In this document: in pieces, positions 46,809-56,697 of the stretch
How the letters are laid out: each line of letters starts with the position of its first letter
Position numbering within the stretch: position 1 is the stretch's first letter
Source: Prasinococcaceae sp. CCMP 1430
Taxonomy: Eukaryota; Prasinodermophyta; Palmophyllophyceae; Prasinococcales; Prasinococcaceae
Reading direction: 5' to 3'
Length of the DNA stretch: 58,912 nt
Assembly (NCBI GenBank): GCA_013416795.1
Contig: RQSC01000998.1
Coordinates: forward strand, 2,663-61,574
The notes under the pieces: generated by a model
Seen by the model: the letters and a program-made list of their open reading frames with translations, nothing else
Database searches by the model: none
What the model was told of the DNA's origin: nothing
Translations under genes and position numbers: made by a program

Positions 46809-48179
46809 GCAGCGCGTGCGCTCGTCGTCGAGCTCGGGGCGCCCGCGGCGGCGGCCACCGACGGGGTCGCACTCTGCGCGCCGGCCGGCGGCGAGGACGG
46901 CGCGCTGCGGCTCGCGCCGGGCGCGGGGTGGGAGCTCGCGAGGGTAGAGGAGGGCGGCACGCAATTCGACGCGAGCGCGCTGGCCTCCGCGGGAGTCGCC
47001 TTCCTCGCCGCCGAGGCGGAGGCCGCGAGCGTCGCGCCGCTCGAGGGCGCGAGCGTGTACGACCTGCTCGCGACGGACCCGTACTACGCGAGCAGCTATC
47101 ACAGCGCGCGGTACGACGACCTGCGCGCGGACGCGCAGGGGCGCGGGCTTAGAGGATTCTTCGGGGACGCAGGGGATGCGGATGCCGCCTCGCCCGCCGC
47201 ACCCGCAGGCAGCGCGGCCGAGGACACACGGGTGGCCAATGGCAGCTGCGTGCTCGTCACCGGGCCGTTCAGGGCAGGCGAGCGCTACGCGCTCACCTTC
47301 GTGGCGGACGCGTCGGACGTCGCCGTGGATCCTGGAGCGCTCCCAGAGCTGTGGTACCTCCCCATGAGCTACGACGACGACGGGGCGGGCGGACTCCGCC
47401 TGGACGTGCGCGGGGACAAGCGCGGGACGGTGTGCGAGGCGCGCAGCGGGGTGGCGACCGAGCAGGTCCCGCCCGCCGCGACGCCGACGCTGTCCCTCGG
47501 CCTCGAGGGGGAGGCTTGCGCAGCGGGGCAGGCACGCGCGTCGCTACGCTACGGCGGCGAGTGCGTCGAGTGCGAGAGCGTGTCCGGTGTGGTGTCCTTG
47601 GCGGAGGGGACGCAGCGTTGCGACTGCCCCGCGGACGTCCACGTTGTGCCCGTGGGTGGCGCAGCGTGCGGAGCGCAATGGGTGGAGGGAGACGCCGACG
47701 GCGACGCGCCGGTGACAAACGCCGCACAGCTCGCTGCGAACCTGTGCGCGCGGCTAGCTGCCGAGCTCGCCGCAATCGAGGCCGGCACCGGATCGGACGC
47801 GGTGGCGGCGTCCGGCGCGGCACTCAACTTGCTGCGCGACGACGGCACCGCGCTGCTCGATGAGACGACCATCGCGGCGGCAGAGGCCGCAGTGGACGCG
47901 GAGATGGCGCCGGACCCGCGACAGCGGGGCGATCCGATTCGCCGGACGGGCCTGCGCGCCAACTGCGAGGGCTGCGGGACACAGGACGGCTCATTCACGG
48001 ACGCGTCCTCCGGCCAGTCCTCCCACTACGTTGACACGCGCTATGAGGCGGCACGCGCCATGCGCATCGCAGGGGTGGCCATGGAGCTCGCGGGCTATCC
48101 GTGCGCAGACGACGCGCTGAGCAGGGGGGACGTAGATGACGCCGTGCGCCACGGTGATGGGCTGTGCAGCATCGAGTAA
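46809..48179 (+). CDS. Hypothetical cysteine-containing protein (5' truncated)
   Basis: The frame is open directly from the N at 46808 and runs 456 residues to the stop. No family was recognised. A first half of acidic and Ala-rich sequence (DLLATDPYYASSYHSARYDD and neighbours) is followed by a short Cys cluster (YGGECVECESVSG ... RCDCPADV ... GAAC) that looks extracellular or EGF-like. A further Cys pair lies in ANCEGCGTQDG and the C-terminal part has SHYVDTRYEAARAMRIAGVA. The cysteine spacing suggests a secreted or lumenal protein, but the signal peptide, if any, lies beyond the gap. Confidence 0.6.
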   Translation, partial: AARALVVELGAPAAAATDGVALCAPAGGEDGALRLAPGAGWELARVEEGGTQFDASALASAGVAFLAAEAEAASVAPLEGASVYDLLATDPYYASSYHSARYDDLRADAQGRGLRGFFGDAGDADAASPAAPAGSAAEDTRVANGSCVLVTGPFRAGERYALTFVADASDVAVDPGALPELWYLPMSYDDDGAGGLRLDVRGDKRGTVCEARSGVATEQVPPAATPTLSLGLEGEACAAGQARASLRYGGECVECESVSGVVSLAEGTQRCDCPADVHVVPVGGAACGAQWVEGDADGDAPVTNAAQLAANLCARLAAELAAIEAGTGSDAVAASGAALNLLRDDGTALLDETTIAAAEAAVDAEMAPDPRQRGDPIRRTGLRANCEGCGTQDGSFTDASSGQSSHYVDTRYEAARAMRIAGVAMELAGYPCADDALSRGDVDDAVRHGDGLCSIE

Positions 48180-48315
48180 GATGTCCGCCGAGGGCCTGCG
48201 AGCCGTCCAGTCCTTTACACGTGCGTGCGCACGCGTGCGCTTTTTTGCGCCCACGCACACTTGTGGTTTGAGGGTTGGGCGGATGGGGCGCGTGGGCGGG
48301 AGAGACGCGGGGCGC

Positions 48316-50254
48316 TCACGACTCCATCGCCTTGGGGGCGCTCTCACCCTCCTCTCCAGCAGCGGGAGCAGCGCCCGGCGTGAACGTGCGCTCTGCGTAC
48401 AGCTTGATGTAGCCCATGTGCCAGTCGCCGCCTGGTATCGCGCGCGCCGACAGAGCGAAACGGAGCGAGGTGAGGCGCGCCCGCCCCCGTCAGCGTTCGT
48501 GTCTTCGACAACGCCTGCGCAGATCTGCGACCAGCGCGCGCAGGCCAGCGAGATGGCGCATCGCGCGTGGAACAAATGCGCATGCCGAGCAGCGCACCGC
48601 GCGCGGAGCGCACCTCCGTTTAGCTTGAGGATGTCCTCTTCCTTCTGGGGCTCGACGTCGTCGTCGTCGAAGCGTAGCCACTGCCCATCCTTCTGTTTCG
48701 TCCAGCCTATGTAGTGGCCGCCGTCGGCCGAGCGCCCCTTGTGTGTAAGCACGGCCACCAGGTCATACTTGCCCGTAGGCAGCGGCTTGCCCACCTCCGG
48801 CGCTGGCGCGTCGCCTTCGTCCGCCATCGCCGAGTCGCCATCGGTGTCCTTGTTGGCCGCCTCGGTCGGCACGTCGGAGCCGCCCGCGGCCCCTCCGGCC
48901 GCGTCGGTCGCGCCGTTCAGCGCGCGCTTGCGCGCGGCAACCGCGTCGGCGGCCTCGCGCTCTGCCCTGCGCCCCACATCCAGCTGCTTCTTCAGCTCGG
49001 GCGTGCACAGGTCGTACACGTCGAGCGTGAGCGGAAAGGTAACGGCCTTCATGATCTTGCACTTGGTCTGCGTCTCCACCTTGTAATAGAATCTCACAGT
49101 CTCGACAGGGAAATACCTGGGAAGCTTGGAGAGCTTGGTCTCCTTGGTCCAGACCGCCGAGCGGCCGAGCTGCTCCGAGTTCTTCTCCACGGTTCCGTTG
49201 AGGCACTCCTGCATGGCCAGGTTGAGGTGGTTCACCGACTGCGTGACGTTGCACTTGAACATGAAGTCGGAGGACTCCTCCTTGGAGGTCTCGCCGCTCT
49301 CTGCGCAAGTGAGCGTGCTCTCGTAGCCGATGGAGAACAGGTCGCGCACCGAACTGCGCGCCTTCTCATCAGCGCCCGCGGCGTTGATGCGCATGTCGAG
49401 CGCGTTCACCAGCCCCGTCCAGCACTCTTCCGCGTCCTGCTGGGAGTACACGCCGCCCTGGCCCTGCTCGTTGAACTGCGGAAAGCGCTGGCGCAGCGTC
49501 GTCAAGAACTTGAACGGCACAACCGCCTGACGGCTCGTCCTCATCTCCTTAATGAGGTCCCGCGTCGCGAGCACCAAATTGTGGCTCGCGTCGGCCTCGA
49601 TGCCGGAGCCCGAGTCGTACGCGTTCAGCGCGTCGCCGAGCTCGGGCACGTTGGCCAGGCACTGCATGGTCGCCGCCATGTAGCATGTGTTCCCGAGGTT
49701 CACCAGGCCCGCACCGTAGTCCTTGGGCATCATCGCCGCCTCCTGCTCCTCCTCGGGCAGGTCCTCCACGAAGGTGATGGCCTTCTCCGGCGCGACCGGG
49801 ATCGCCTCGGCGGAGCCCATCATCATGAGCTTCTGGCCCTCCTTCAGCTTGACCTTGCCCCACTCGTCCTTCAGCATGCCGCCCTTGACCATGATCTTCT
49901 GGCGGTCCACGGGCACCCCCGTCAGCGAGAACACCTGCGACTTGAACACCGCAGGCGGCTCATCGAGGTCGATCTCGACAGGGTACGTGCCGCGATTCCA
50001 TGACACGACCACTGCGGTGGGACGCAAGCAGGAGAGGCGTTCGTTGGCGCGCCCGGGCGCCGCGCGGCGGTGTGAGTGGGTGCATGGAGCAGATGGGCGC
50101 GGGTGCGCTGCATTCGTACTCGCGCGGGCGCGCGCGCGCGCCGAAGATCTCCGCGCTGCGCCAAGCTCTGCCCCCCTCCGCGCGCGCGCGCGGCGCCTTT
50201 TCCCCCGTGCGGCGCGCCAGGGCCCGAGCCGATTCGCAAGCACGCACCCTTCAT
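48316..50254 (-). CDS. Proteasome-associated deubiquitinase USP14/UBP6
   Basis: I resolve three exons: 50254-50248 (7 coding bases, ATG AAG G), 50011-48614 and 48431-48316. All junctions keep frame (phase 1 each; donors gtgcgt and gtgcgc; acceptors ccaccgcag and gcgataccag), giving 506 residues. The tiny first exon restores a standard start, MKVVVSWNRGTYPVEIDLDE. A ubiquitin-like domain follows (GVPVDRQKIMVKGGMLKDEW). The USP domain has the Cys box GLVNLGNTCYMAATMQCLAN, QQDAEECW and the His box RSADGGHYIGW; the last exon supplies GDWHMGYIKLYAER, the usual end of the fold. USP14/UBP6 binds the proteasome base through its UBL and trims ubiquitin from substrates. An acidic insert lies between the boxes. 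Confidence 0.92.
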
Positions 50255-50785
50255 CGCTCCCGGGCCTTCCCCTCCCCCTCGGCGCCGTGCTCACAGGGCG
50301 TGCGCAGCGCCCAGCAGCTGCGATGTGGCGCGCGCGCGCGCGCGCGCGCTGCCTGCTCGGTGCACGCGCGGCGGCGGCGAGGTCAAAAAGCAACGGGCGG
50401 ATCGATCGCCATGCAGCGCATGCCACACGCCGGCACGACCCAGCCATCATCCCGACATCGTCGATAATATGCCTTGCTTACCAAAAAAAAAAAGGCCAAA
50501 GAAAAAGGAACCGGCGCGAAAGGCGGTGCCGCTGCAGCTGTTGACGATGCTGATGCGCTGTTCCTGCTTCGGACGGAAAATATTTGGCGGTGGTCTGTCC
50601 GCGGATTCTGCTCGGCACAGGCCCGAGGCGCTTGCCGGAGCGCTCGCCCCGCCGGGCGCGGCGCGGATTTCGCCGGTGCCTCCAGTCTTTTTTCCTGCAT
50701 GGGCGCTGGGTGTGGGGGGGGGGGCAGCGTCGCACCAGTCAGCGCGCACGGGGCGGGGCGCCCCCCCGGGCAGCGCAGCAGAGCC
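50255..50785. promoter_or_regulatory. Divergent promoter interval
   Basis: About 530 bases lie between the divergent USP14-like and gamma-CA-like genes. They include a GC dinucleotide run near 50330-50350 and an A-run at about 50482-50492. No defined element can be assigned. Confidence 0.3.
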
Positions 50786-51816
50786 ATGCTGCGACGCGCG
50801 CTGTCACGCGCCGCGAGCCCGGCAGCGCAGGCGGTGCGCCAGGCGCAGGCGGCAGGCTTCGCCTCTGCTGCTGGCGAGCTGCACCAGGCGCAGCGCGAGC
50901 TGTACAGCAGGTGCGGAGCGCTGGCGGCGCCCGAGATTGAAAAAGGGGGGGAAAGAGGAGTCGCTTTAGGGTTGGCAACCGTGCCGGCCCAGGCGCTGCG
51001 CCGCCGCCGCGCGTCGCGGACGGCGTGTTGCTCCGCCGCAACACCACGAGCGCCGCTTAATGATGCCCCCCTCCCCCCCCCTGCCCCCCGGCGAAGTGCG
51101 TCCTAACGCGCTGACACGTCCTCGCCCGTTTGGGCCCCCCTGCCGCTCCGACGCTGCTGCGCTGCTCACCGCGCCCCGTGCTCTGCAGGGCGCGGACAGA
51201 GATCCCCATCGGCGACACGTTCCCGGCGGTGACGAACACCACGTACGTGGCGCCCAGTGCGTCGCTCGTGGGCGACGTAAACGTGGGTGACGCCTGCTAC
51301 ATCGGCTACGGCGCTGTCCTCCGCGGCGATGAGGCAGCCGTCAACGTGCACCTGAAGTCGCGCATCGGCGACGGTGCGGTGCTTGCGACCGCCAAGTCGG
51401 TGGCGACGGGGTTGAACGCTGAGACGTTTGTGGGCAATTACTCGACCGTGGGCGCTGGGTGCGTGCTGCGTTCGGCCACGCTAGACGGCTTCTGCGTGGT
51501 GGGGGATAACTCTGTGCTGGGCGAGGGCTCGATCATGGAGGAGTGCAGCGAGCTGGAGGCCGGCTCGGTGCTTCCTGCCGGCCACCGAGTGCCGGCGGGC
51601 GAGGTGTACGGCGGCAACCCCGCGACGTTCGTGCGCATGCTCTCGAAGACCGAGGCCTTCGAGCGCCGCACCGCTGCCCAAGAGGCCTACACCATGATCA
51701 CCACTGCGCACCGCGACGAGTTCCTGCCCGTCGGCAGCGAATGGAAGGATGCTGAGGCGCGCCGCGAGGCCCTCGCCAAGCTGCTCGCGTCCAAGGACCC
51801 CGCTCTCGCGGCCTGA
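50786..51816 (+). CDS. Gamma-carbonic-anhydrase-like protein, mitochondrial
   Basis: Two exons, 50786-50910 and 51189-51816, join in phase 2 across a 278-bp intron (donor gtgcgg, acceptor gtgctctgcag), giving 250 residues. Exon 1 encodes an Arg/Ala-rich mitochondrial presequence (MLRRALSRAASPAAQAVRQ). Exon 2 is a left-handed beta-helix of hexapeptide repeats: YVAPSASLVGDVNVGDACYI, GYGAVLRGDEAAVNV, TVGAGCVLRSATL and VPAGEVYGGNPATFVRML. In plants and algae such subunits form the carbonic-anhydrase domain of mitochondrial complex I. The zinc-binding His positions of active gamma-CAs are not His here (TVGAGCVLRS where VGHxxxxH is expected), so this is a CA-like, probably structural, subunit. TGTAA lies 87 bp after the stop. 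Confidence 0.88.
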
Positions 51817-52001
51817 ATGGCTCGGCATCGCCGGTTCCTAAGCAAGCACACAGCAAGCGGAGAGGTGCCCGGCGCGCTGCGCGCACTGGCCACTGTCCTT
51901 GTTGTAATCTACATTTTTGACGTACGCTACAGATTGGTTCGGTGTGGATCGCTGGGCCTGATCGCTGGGAGCAGCGACGCGTGCTCCGGCGAGCAAACAC
52001 G

Positions 52002-52919
52002 CTAGGCCTTCCGCACGAAGTCCAGTATCGCCCTCTGGAGCGCCTCTGGCTGCTCGATCATGGGGAGGTGCGCCACCCCCTCCATTGACTCGTGGAGCAC
52101 ATCCGCGCCCATCTCCCTCAGCCGGCTCACCAGCGCTCGAGCGCTCGACGGGGGAATGACCTTGTCCTCCTCGCCGCTCACCACCAGGATGCGCCCGCAG
52201 GCTGCGACGGCGTCAGCCGCGTGCGCCTCGGTAATCGGTTTGTAGTGGCCATAGAACCCCTGACACACTCGAAGGTCGTCGCGCCTGTTGTGAGCGAGAC
52301 AGAGCTTGCGCAGAGAGCCATCTTTGTCTCCCTCGTTGAAGATGGCGGCGTCGGCGAAGCCGTTGCTGAGGGAGCTACGCAGCATTCTCAGCGCAAAGAG
52401 GGGCAACCACCGAAACAGAGCACGAGCGCTGGACACCGCCGCCCCGGGCAGATCGTCTGGGCACACGAGCACTGCAGAGGCGGGCTTGAGTTGCGCCGCC
52501 GTGGCGAGAGCAACCTGGCAGCCGAAGCTGTGCCCCACGACGACGACCTGTCGCGCCGCGCCTCGCCGCTGTTCCACGACGCGCACTGCGTCCTCGTACA
52601 ACTCCTGGCTGGCGTACGCAGCTCCACCTCGCGGTCTGCTGGACTCACCGCATCCAAGCGTGTCGAATGCGACCACGCGCATGCCCGCCGCCTTTGCAGC
52701 GGCGAGGAGCGCCGAAGATTGCCGCCAGGTAGCCATGCTCCCGTGGAAGAGCGCCAGCAGCGTGTGCGCGTCCGCGTCGCCGCACTCGATGACGCTGAGC
52801 TCCCTCCCCGCTCGGACCACGCTGCGCTCAACGCGCGCACCCAGCGTGCTCAGCGCGGCGCCGAGGACTGCATGGCGGGCGTAGAGCGCATCGTACGAAT
52901 CTGCGCCGGCGGCGGCCAT
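52002..52919 (-). CDS. Alpha/beta hydrolase (ABHD8-like)
   Basis: A single exon encodes 305 residues. The fold shows LLALFHGSMATWRQS (oxyanion loop), VVAFDTLGCGESSRP, the nucleophile elbow VVGHSFGCQVAL (Ser about 131), an acid in LVVSGEEDKVIPP and the His in MEGVAHLPMIEQP. The catalytic triad is therefore complete. The arrangement is close to ABHD8-type and MhpC-like hydrolases; the substrate is unknown. No signal peptide or membrane anchor is visible. It converges on the gamma-CA gene with 185 bp between stops. Confidence 0.88.
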   Translation of the reverse strand: MAAAGADSYDALYARHAVLGAALSTLGARVERSVVRAGRELSVIECGDADAHTLLALFHGSMATWRQSSALLAAAKAAGMRVVAFDTLGCGESSRPRGGAAYASQELYEDAVRVVEQRRGAARQVVVVGHSFGCQVALATAAQLKPASAVLVCPDDLPGAAVSSARALFRWLPLFALRMLRSSLSNGFADAAIFNEGDKDGSLRKLCLAHNRRDDLRVCQGFYGHYKPITEAHAADAVAACGRILVVSGEEDKVIPPSSARALVSRLREMGADVLHESMEGVAHLPMIEQPEALQRAILDFVRKA

Positions 52920-53342
52920 GCCGGCGCGCCGCGCCTCACATCGGCGCCGAGTGGCGTGATGGTCGTGTCAGTGCCTCCAGGGGCGGCTGGGCATCGCACC
53001 CGCTGGTCCGTGAGCGCTGCCACGCCCCTCTGCAGCGAGCGTCGGGTTTCACACGTGTCGATCTGGAAGAGATCTCCCGTGGGGAATCCAAAAGAATTTA
53101 GACTACTTGCTATGCCTATGATCTAGATTTGGTGTGTGTGTGTGTGTGTGTGCTGCGCGCGTGCGCGCACGTTCGAGCCTGTGCGTGTTTGCGTGTTTGC
53201 GTGCATGGGGGCGCGCACGCGCGATGGCGCTGCTGGTCGTGCTCGCCGGCCCATGCGCGTGAGGCTGCGCCCCTGAGTGGTCTCACGCTGCAGTGCTGCT
53301 GTCCCCGTCAGGGCGGGCTCCCGCTGCGCGTGGCGGCGACGG
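52920..53342. other. Intergenic with GT microsatellite
   Basis: These 423 bases lie between two minus-strand genes. A (GT)n run of about 10 units lies at 53131-53151, followed by alternating purine-pyrimidine GC/GT sequence to about 53220 (possible Z-DNA-forming). No gene was seen. Confidence 0.5.
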
Positions 53343-54047
53343 TCACGGCGCAGACTTCTTCTGTTCCGCCTGCCTCGCGTCGCACCTGTCTTCCCGCGTC
53401 GAAGGCGCGGCCGGGAGCGCCAGCGCCTGCGGCTGTACTGGGAGGCTGGCGGGCGCCTCGCCCGCTTCCCCTCGAGCGTTAACGTAGAGCGAGAGGGCGA
53501 TCGTCCAGCCGAACGAGCACGAATTCGCAAACACCACCCTCAAGGGGGGCGGCACGTATAGGAAATTCACGTACATGGCGGGCACCATGACGGACCACGC
53601 TCCGAGCGTGGAGTCGCGCCACTTCTCTCGGAATCGCTGCGTGATGGTGTCGAGGTCGTCGCCCCGCCACAGCCCAGTCGAGTAGTAGAACACTGGCATG
53701 TAGCTGAACGGCGCCTGGAGGCCCATGTCAACCGCCACCTTGGCGGCGGCTTGCACGGCCCTCGGCCGCCCCGCAAGGGTCCTGTGCACCCCGGATGACA
53801 CCGCGGCGAACCAGCGCGGAATGAACATGCCGCTATAGAAGCAGCCGAACACGCTGAAGGCGGATGTCCTGCGCCAGTCCACGTCCTTCAGCTCGCACCC
53901 CTCGCCGACCGTCTGCGCGACGAGATCCGCGCTGGTCGCCAGCCCCGCGCTCACCGCGGGCTGGAGCAGCACGTAGCGCGAGAGTGCGCTCGTGTAGGCC
54001 GCCAGCAGCCTGCCCACCACTGTGGGATTGCTCCCGGGGGGCACCAT
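53343..54047 (-). CDS. Mpv17/PMP22 family membrane protein
   Basis: ATG 54047 gives 234 residues, a usual size for this family. Landmarks are YTSALSRYVLLQPAVSAGLA, the DLVAQ signature after it, VFGCFYSGMFIPRWFA, QAPFSYMPVFYYSTGLW, FREKWRDSTLGAWSVMVPAM and the terminal NFLYVPPPLRVVFANSCSFG followed by a last helix. Members are four-helix proteins of the mitochondrial inner membrane or peroxisome, thought to form small channels. A Pro/Ala/Arg-rich C-terminal tail of about 40 residues is extra to the family. The upstream frame to 54161 is Arg-rich shadow. Confidence 0.9.
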   Translation of the reverse strand: MVPPGSNPTVVGRLLAAYTSALSRYVLLQPAVSAGLATSADLVAQTVGEGCELKDVDWRRTSAFSVFGCFYSGMFIPRWFAAVSSGVHRTLAGRPRAVQAAAKVAVDMGLQAPFSYMPVFYYSTGLWRGDDLDTITQRFREKWRDSTLGAWSVMVPAMYVNFLYVPPPLRVVFANSCSFGWTIALSLYVNARGEAGEAPASLPVQPQALALPAAPSTREDRCDARQAEQKKSAP

Positions 54048-54394
54048 AGCGTGCCGGCGAGCGGCAGCACTTCGGCCGCCCTCCACCTGGAGCGCGCGCC
54101 CGCGCTCACGCCCGCGCCCACGCGCCTCCTCCCTCTGCCTGGCACCTGCCCCTCTCCTCACTCACCCGCCCGGCTCAAACCCCTCATCCACCCCCCGCGC
54201 CAATACCCCCCACCCCTTCCCCCCCACTCACTCACACACCCGCTACCGCCGCGGCCGCCGCTCGCCCGCGGTGTGCCGCGCGCACGAGCGCAGGCGTGCG
54301 CGAGCGAGCGCGCCACGCAAACATCAGCGTGTCAGTTGAAGAGGAAGACACGCGTGCAGCCGCGTGCGCCGAGCCTCGAGCGCATCCCGCGCAC
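54048..54394. other. No gene recognised
   Basis: About 350 bp, C/A-rich (runs near 54190-54240), between the Mpv17 start and the POT fragment. It should be the Mpv17 promoter. The expected next exon of the POT gene is not visible here. Confidence 0.35.
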
Positions 54395-54641
54395 CTGGAT
54401 TTATCTGCAGCTCGCCCAATGTGAGCGTGGCGATGGAGGCCACCAGCCACATCATGTTCGCCTTGCGCTCGAACACGCAGCTGTCGTCGGTGCACGTCAC
54501 CCGCGTAGTAGCCGAGCCCGCCGCAATAATCACTTGAGACAAGAACAGCGTGGCAGCGCCAAATGCCATCTTCCTGATCGTGTGGGGCTCGCGGCCGCGC
54601 GCGTCAAGCCGCGAGTACGTGCCCTGCACGAGCGGTGTGAA
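54395..54641 (-). CDS. POT/PTR peptide-transporter fragment (internal exon)
   Basis: An 82-residue coding segment lies between the N at 54644 and a gtgcgc donor at 54394. TPLVQGTYSRLDARGREPHT matches the loop of proton-dependent oligopeptide transporters (FNPLFxWLxxRLxxRGREPS), and IRKMAFGAATLFLSQVIIAA is the following helix. WLVASIATLTLGELQINP matches the next helix (SPLWLVxAYLxxTLGELCLSP). Both the upstream part and downstream exons are missing, so the gene is broken at the scaffold join or its intron is long. It is probably a plasma-membrane H+-coupled peptide or nitrate transporter, but substrate cannot be told. Confidence 0.6.
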
Positions 54642-54644
54642 CGN

Positions 54645-55412
54645 GGGCCGGCGCGGCGCGCGGCGGCGCGCGCAGCCGCGGGGGGCAGGAGCCCCTATGA
54701 GGTGCTCGGCGTGTCGCGCCAGGCGAGTGCAAAGGAGATCAAGAGCGCCTTTCGCAAGCTCGCGCTCAAGATTCACCCAGACGTGAGCAAAGCGCCCGAT
54801 GCCGCGGAGCGCTTCGCGGAGGCCAAGGAGGCGTACAACGTGCTCTCGAACGACGAGCGGCGCCGGCAGTACGACATCGGGGCGGGAGGATTCGGCTTCG
54901 GCTTCGCCGAGGACGGCGGCGGTAGCGGGAGTGGGTACACCAGCGGCAGCTACGGCGGCGTAGGTGGCAGGCGGTATTCCCGCAGGCCGAAGCAGCGCAA
55001 GGCAGAGCCCAAAGAGGACTTCTACGGCCTGGGCGACTTCTTCAAGGATCTCGGCGACGACCTCGACCGCATGGCCGAGAAGCGAGAGAAGCGCACCGGC
55101 CGTCGCGAGCCCGCGTCGCTTTGGGAGGAGCTCGCCGACCTGGGGGAGGAGTTCGTGGAGTTCCTAGAGGAGGGCGCGAGCGAGAAGGAGAAACAAGCCG
55201 CGGCCAGGAGGGCGGCCGCGCAAGCCGAAATGGACGACGTCGACAGGGCCGCGCGCGCGGCGACCAGCGCGCGAGGCGGCGGCGCCTCGGGCGGAGCTGG
55301 CAGCGCGTCGCAGGGCGCGAGTGCAGGCTCCGGCGCACGCAGGGCAGGCGCTGGCGACGATGCGAGCGTCGACGAGATGCTCGCCAAGCTCAAGCGCGAG
55401 ATGGGGCTCTGA
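54645..55412 (+). CDS. Plastid-type DnaJ protein (5' truncated)
   Basis: Coding sequence opens right after the N at 54644 and gives 255 residues. A J domain ([20 protein letters not shown] ... [11 protein letters not shown]) contains the HPD motif that stimulates Hsp70. A Gly-rich stretch follows. Next come [20 protein letters not shown] and [20 protein letters not shown], a C-terminal motif characteristic of a group of plant chloroplast J-proteins (DJC76/77/78 type). The transit peptide would be upstream of the gap; only an Arg/Ala-rich remnant is visible. There is no zinc-finger region, so it is a type-III J-protein. The tail is Ala/Gly/Ser-rich with a final helix. Confidence 0.82.
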   Translation, partial: GPARRAAARAAAGGRSPYEVLGVSRQASAKEIKSAFRKLALKIHPDVSKAPDAAERFAEAKEAYNVLSNDERRRQYDIGAGGFGFGFAEDGGGSGSGYTSGSYGGVGGRRYSRRPKQRKAEPKEDFYGLGDFFKDLGDDLDRMAEKREKRTGRREPASLWEELADLGEEFVEFLEEGASEKEKQAAARRAAAQAEMDDVDRAARAATSARGGGASGGAGSASQGASAGSGARRAGAGDDASVDEMLAKLKREMGL

Positions 55413-55512
55413 CGGCGCAGGCTTTGCGACGCCCCTCCCGTCGCTCGCGTCACGCCCGCGCGCCCGCGCGGCGTCATGCCATGTACCAATACACACATTT
55501 AAAGAATGACAT

Positions 55513-56529
55513 TCAGTACGATGCGAGCGCCTTGTCGCTCATGGGCGGCGGCTGGTTCCACCTGTCCTGTCTGGCTGTCGCGTAGAGGTCGTGGTCGGTG
55601 TGCAGCCACTCGTGGTAGGCCTCGAGCGTGGTGTAGCGGCGCGCCTTCTCGGCAGCATCGGCCGTCGAGGCGGCCTCGCGCTCGCGTCGCGCCTCAAGCA
55701 CGTCCTCAGCCAGCCCCGCATCGGGCGTTGCCTCGTACGTCAGCGCCACCTGCGCGTCGGGCGCGCACATGCCCTCAAGGCCGTACACCCACTCGTGCAG
55801 CACTCGCGAGCGCGGCATGTGGAACTCGGACGTGACGACTGTGACGTTGCGCCATCGCCGCGGTACGGCGTGCTGCGCGGCGACGTAGTAGGCGTTGCCC
55901 ACCGTGTCGTGCGAGCTCCACTCCTTCAGGATCCTGTCGGGAGCCACGCCGCACTTCTCGACGAGGTACTCGGCGCATATCAAAGACTCCCAACGCACGT
56001 AGCCCGTCTCGGATAGCGGCGGCGGCTTGTGCGGCGTTCCGCCACCAGAGCACACCACGTAGCCCCTGCCACCCTGCGACGCATGGAGCTCGGCGGCACG
56101 GTCCAGGCGATTGACTACCCATGGTGGGAGGCCGCCCTCGGCGGTCAGCCCTCCCGCCAGGATGATGATCGCGTCGGCCTCACCTGCGTCGGCCGGGACC
56201 CACTGCGCCGCCGCACGTCGCGGCCCAGTTGCCGACGGAGAGGCGCAATCGTAGGAGTATTGCATCGGTGGGTCAGCGGAGCGTCAGAAGGAGCGGCGCA
56301 CGAGCGCGCACGGCACGCGCACCGGTGATGCACTTGGCTCGCGCTGCGCGCTCACCTGCTCGGCCGCCGCACACACGCCACGCAGCTGTCCTCCGTGGCT
56401 AGGGCGCGATCCCCGCGCTGGTCCCCGCGCCGGCGCCCGCGTCGCAGAATGCAGCGGCCGCGCGCCACCGGCCCTCGCGCGCGACGCTGCTGCCGCGGCG
56501 CCGCGCATCATTGCGGTCACCGCGGCCAT
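55513..56529 (-). CDS. DUF218 (YdcF/SanA/ElyC-like) protein
   Basis: Two exons, 56529-56356 and 56202-55513, join in phase 0 across a 153-bp intron (donor gtgagc, acceptor gcggcgcag), giving 287 residues. Exon 1 is an Ala/Arg/Ser-rich targeting peptide (MAAVTAMMRGAAAAASRARA). Exon 2 is a DUF218 domain: ADAIIILAGGLTAEG, NRLDRAAEL, GRGYVVCSGGGTP, ICAEYLVEKCGVAPDRILKE, SSHDTVGNAYYV and VTVVTSEFHMPRSRVLHE. Bacterial members are linked to envelope homeostasis; the biochemical function is not settled. An alternative start at ATG 56265 in exon 2 would omit the targeting peptide. The C-terminal tail (TDHDLYATARQDRW) is extra to the core. Confidence 0.85.
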
Positions 56530-56639
56530 CGCGCCGCCGACGCCACGTGCTGCTGCCGCGCGCGCACCGCGCAGTGTGGCCGCGCACGGACAAGCCGACG
56601 GCTCGCGTGGTCGCGAGAATTCACTGGACCCTCAACCGC

Positions 56640-56697
56640 AACCATACCAAAAAAAGCGGTTTAGGGTCACCTTGACCTAAAGTTCTAATTAACGCTA
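56640..56697. other. AT-rich inverted-repeat patch between genes
   Basis: A short AT-rich island in GC-rich DNA. It holds an imperfect inverted repeat centred near 56673 (agggtca-cc-ttgacct) next to tttaggg. It lies immediately 3' of the BtuF-like gene. Confidence 0.5.

Noticed and set aside
46073-47152. Alternative plus-strand frames running through the N at 46808
   Set aside because: Before the N they are the reverse of EF-hand exon 1 and low-complexity DNA; only the frame after the N is protein-like.
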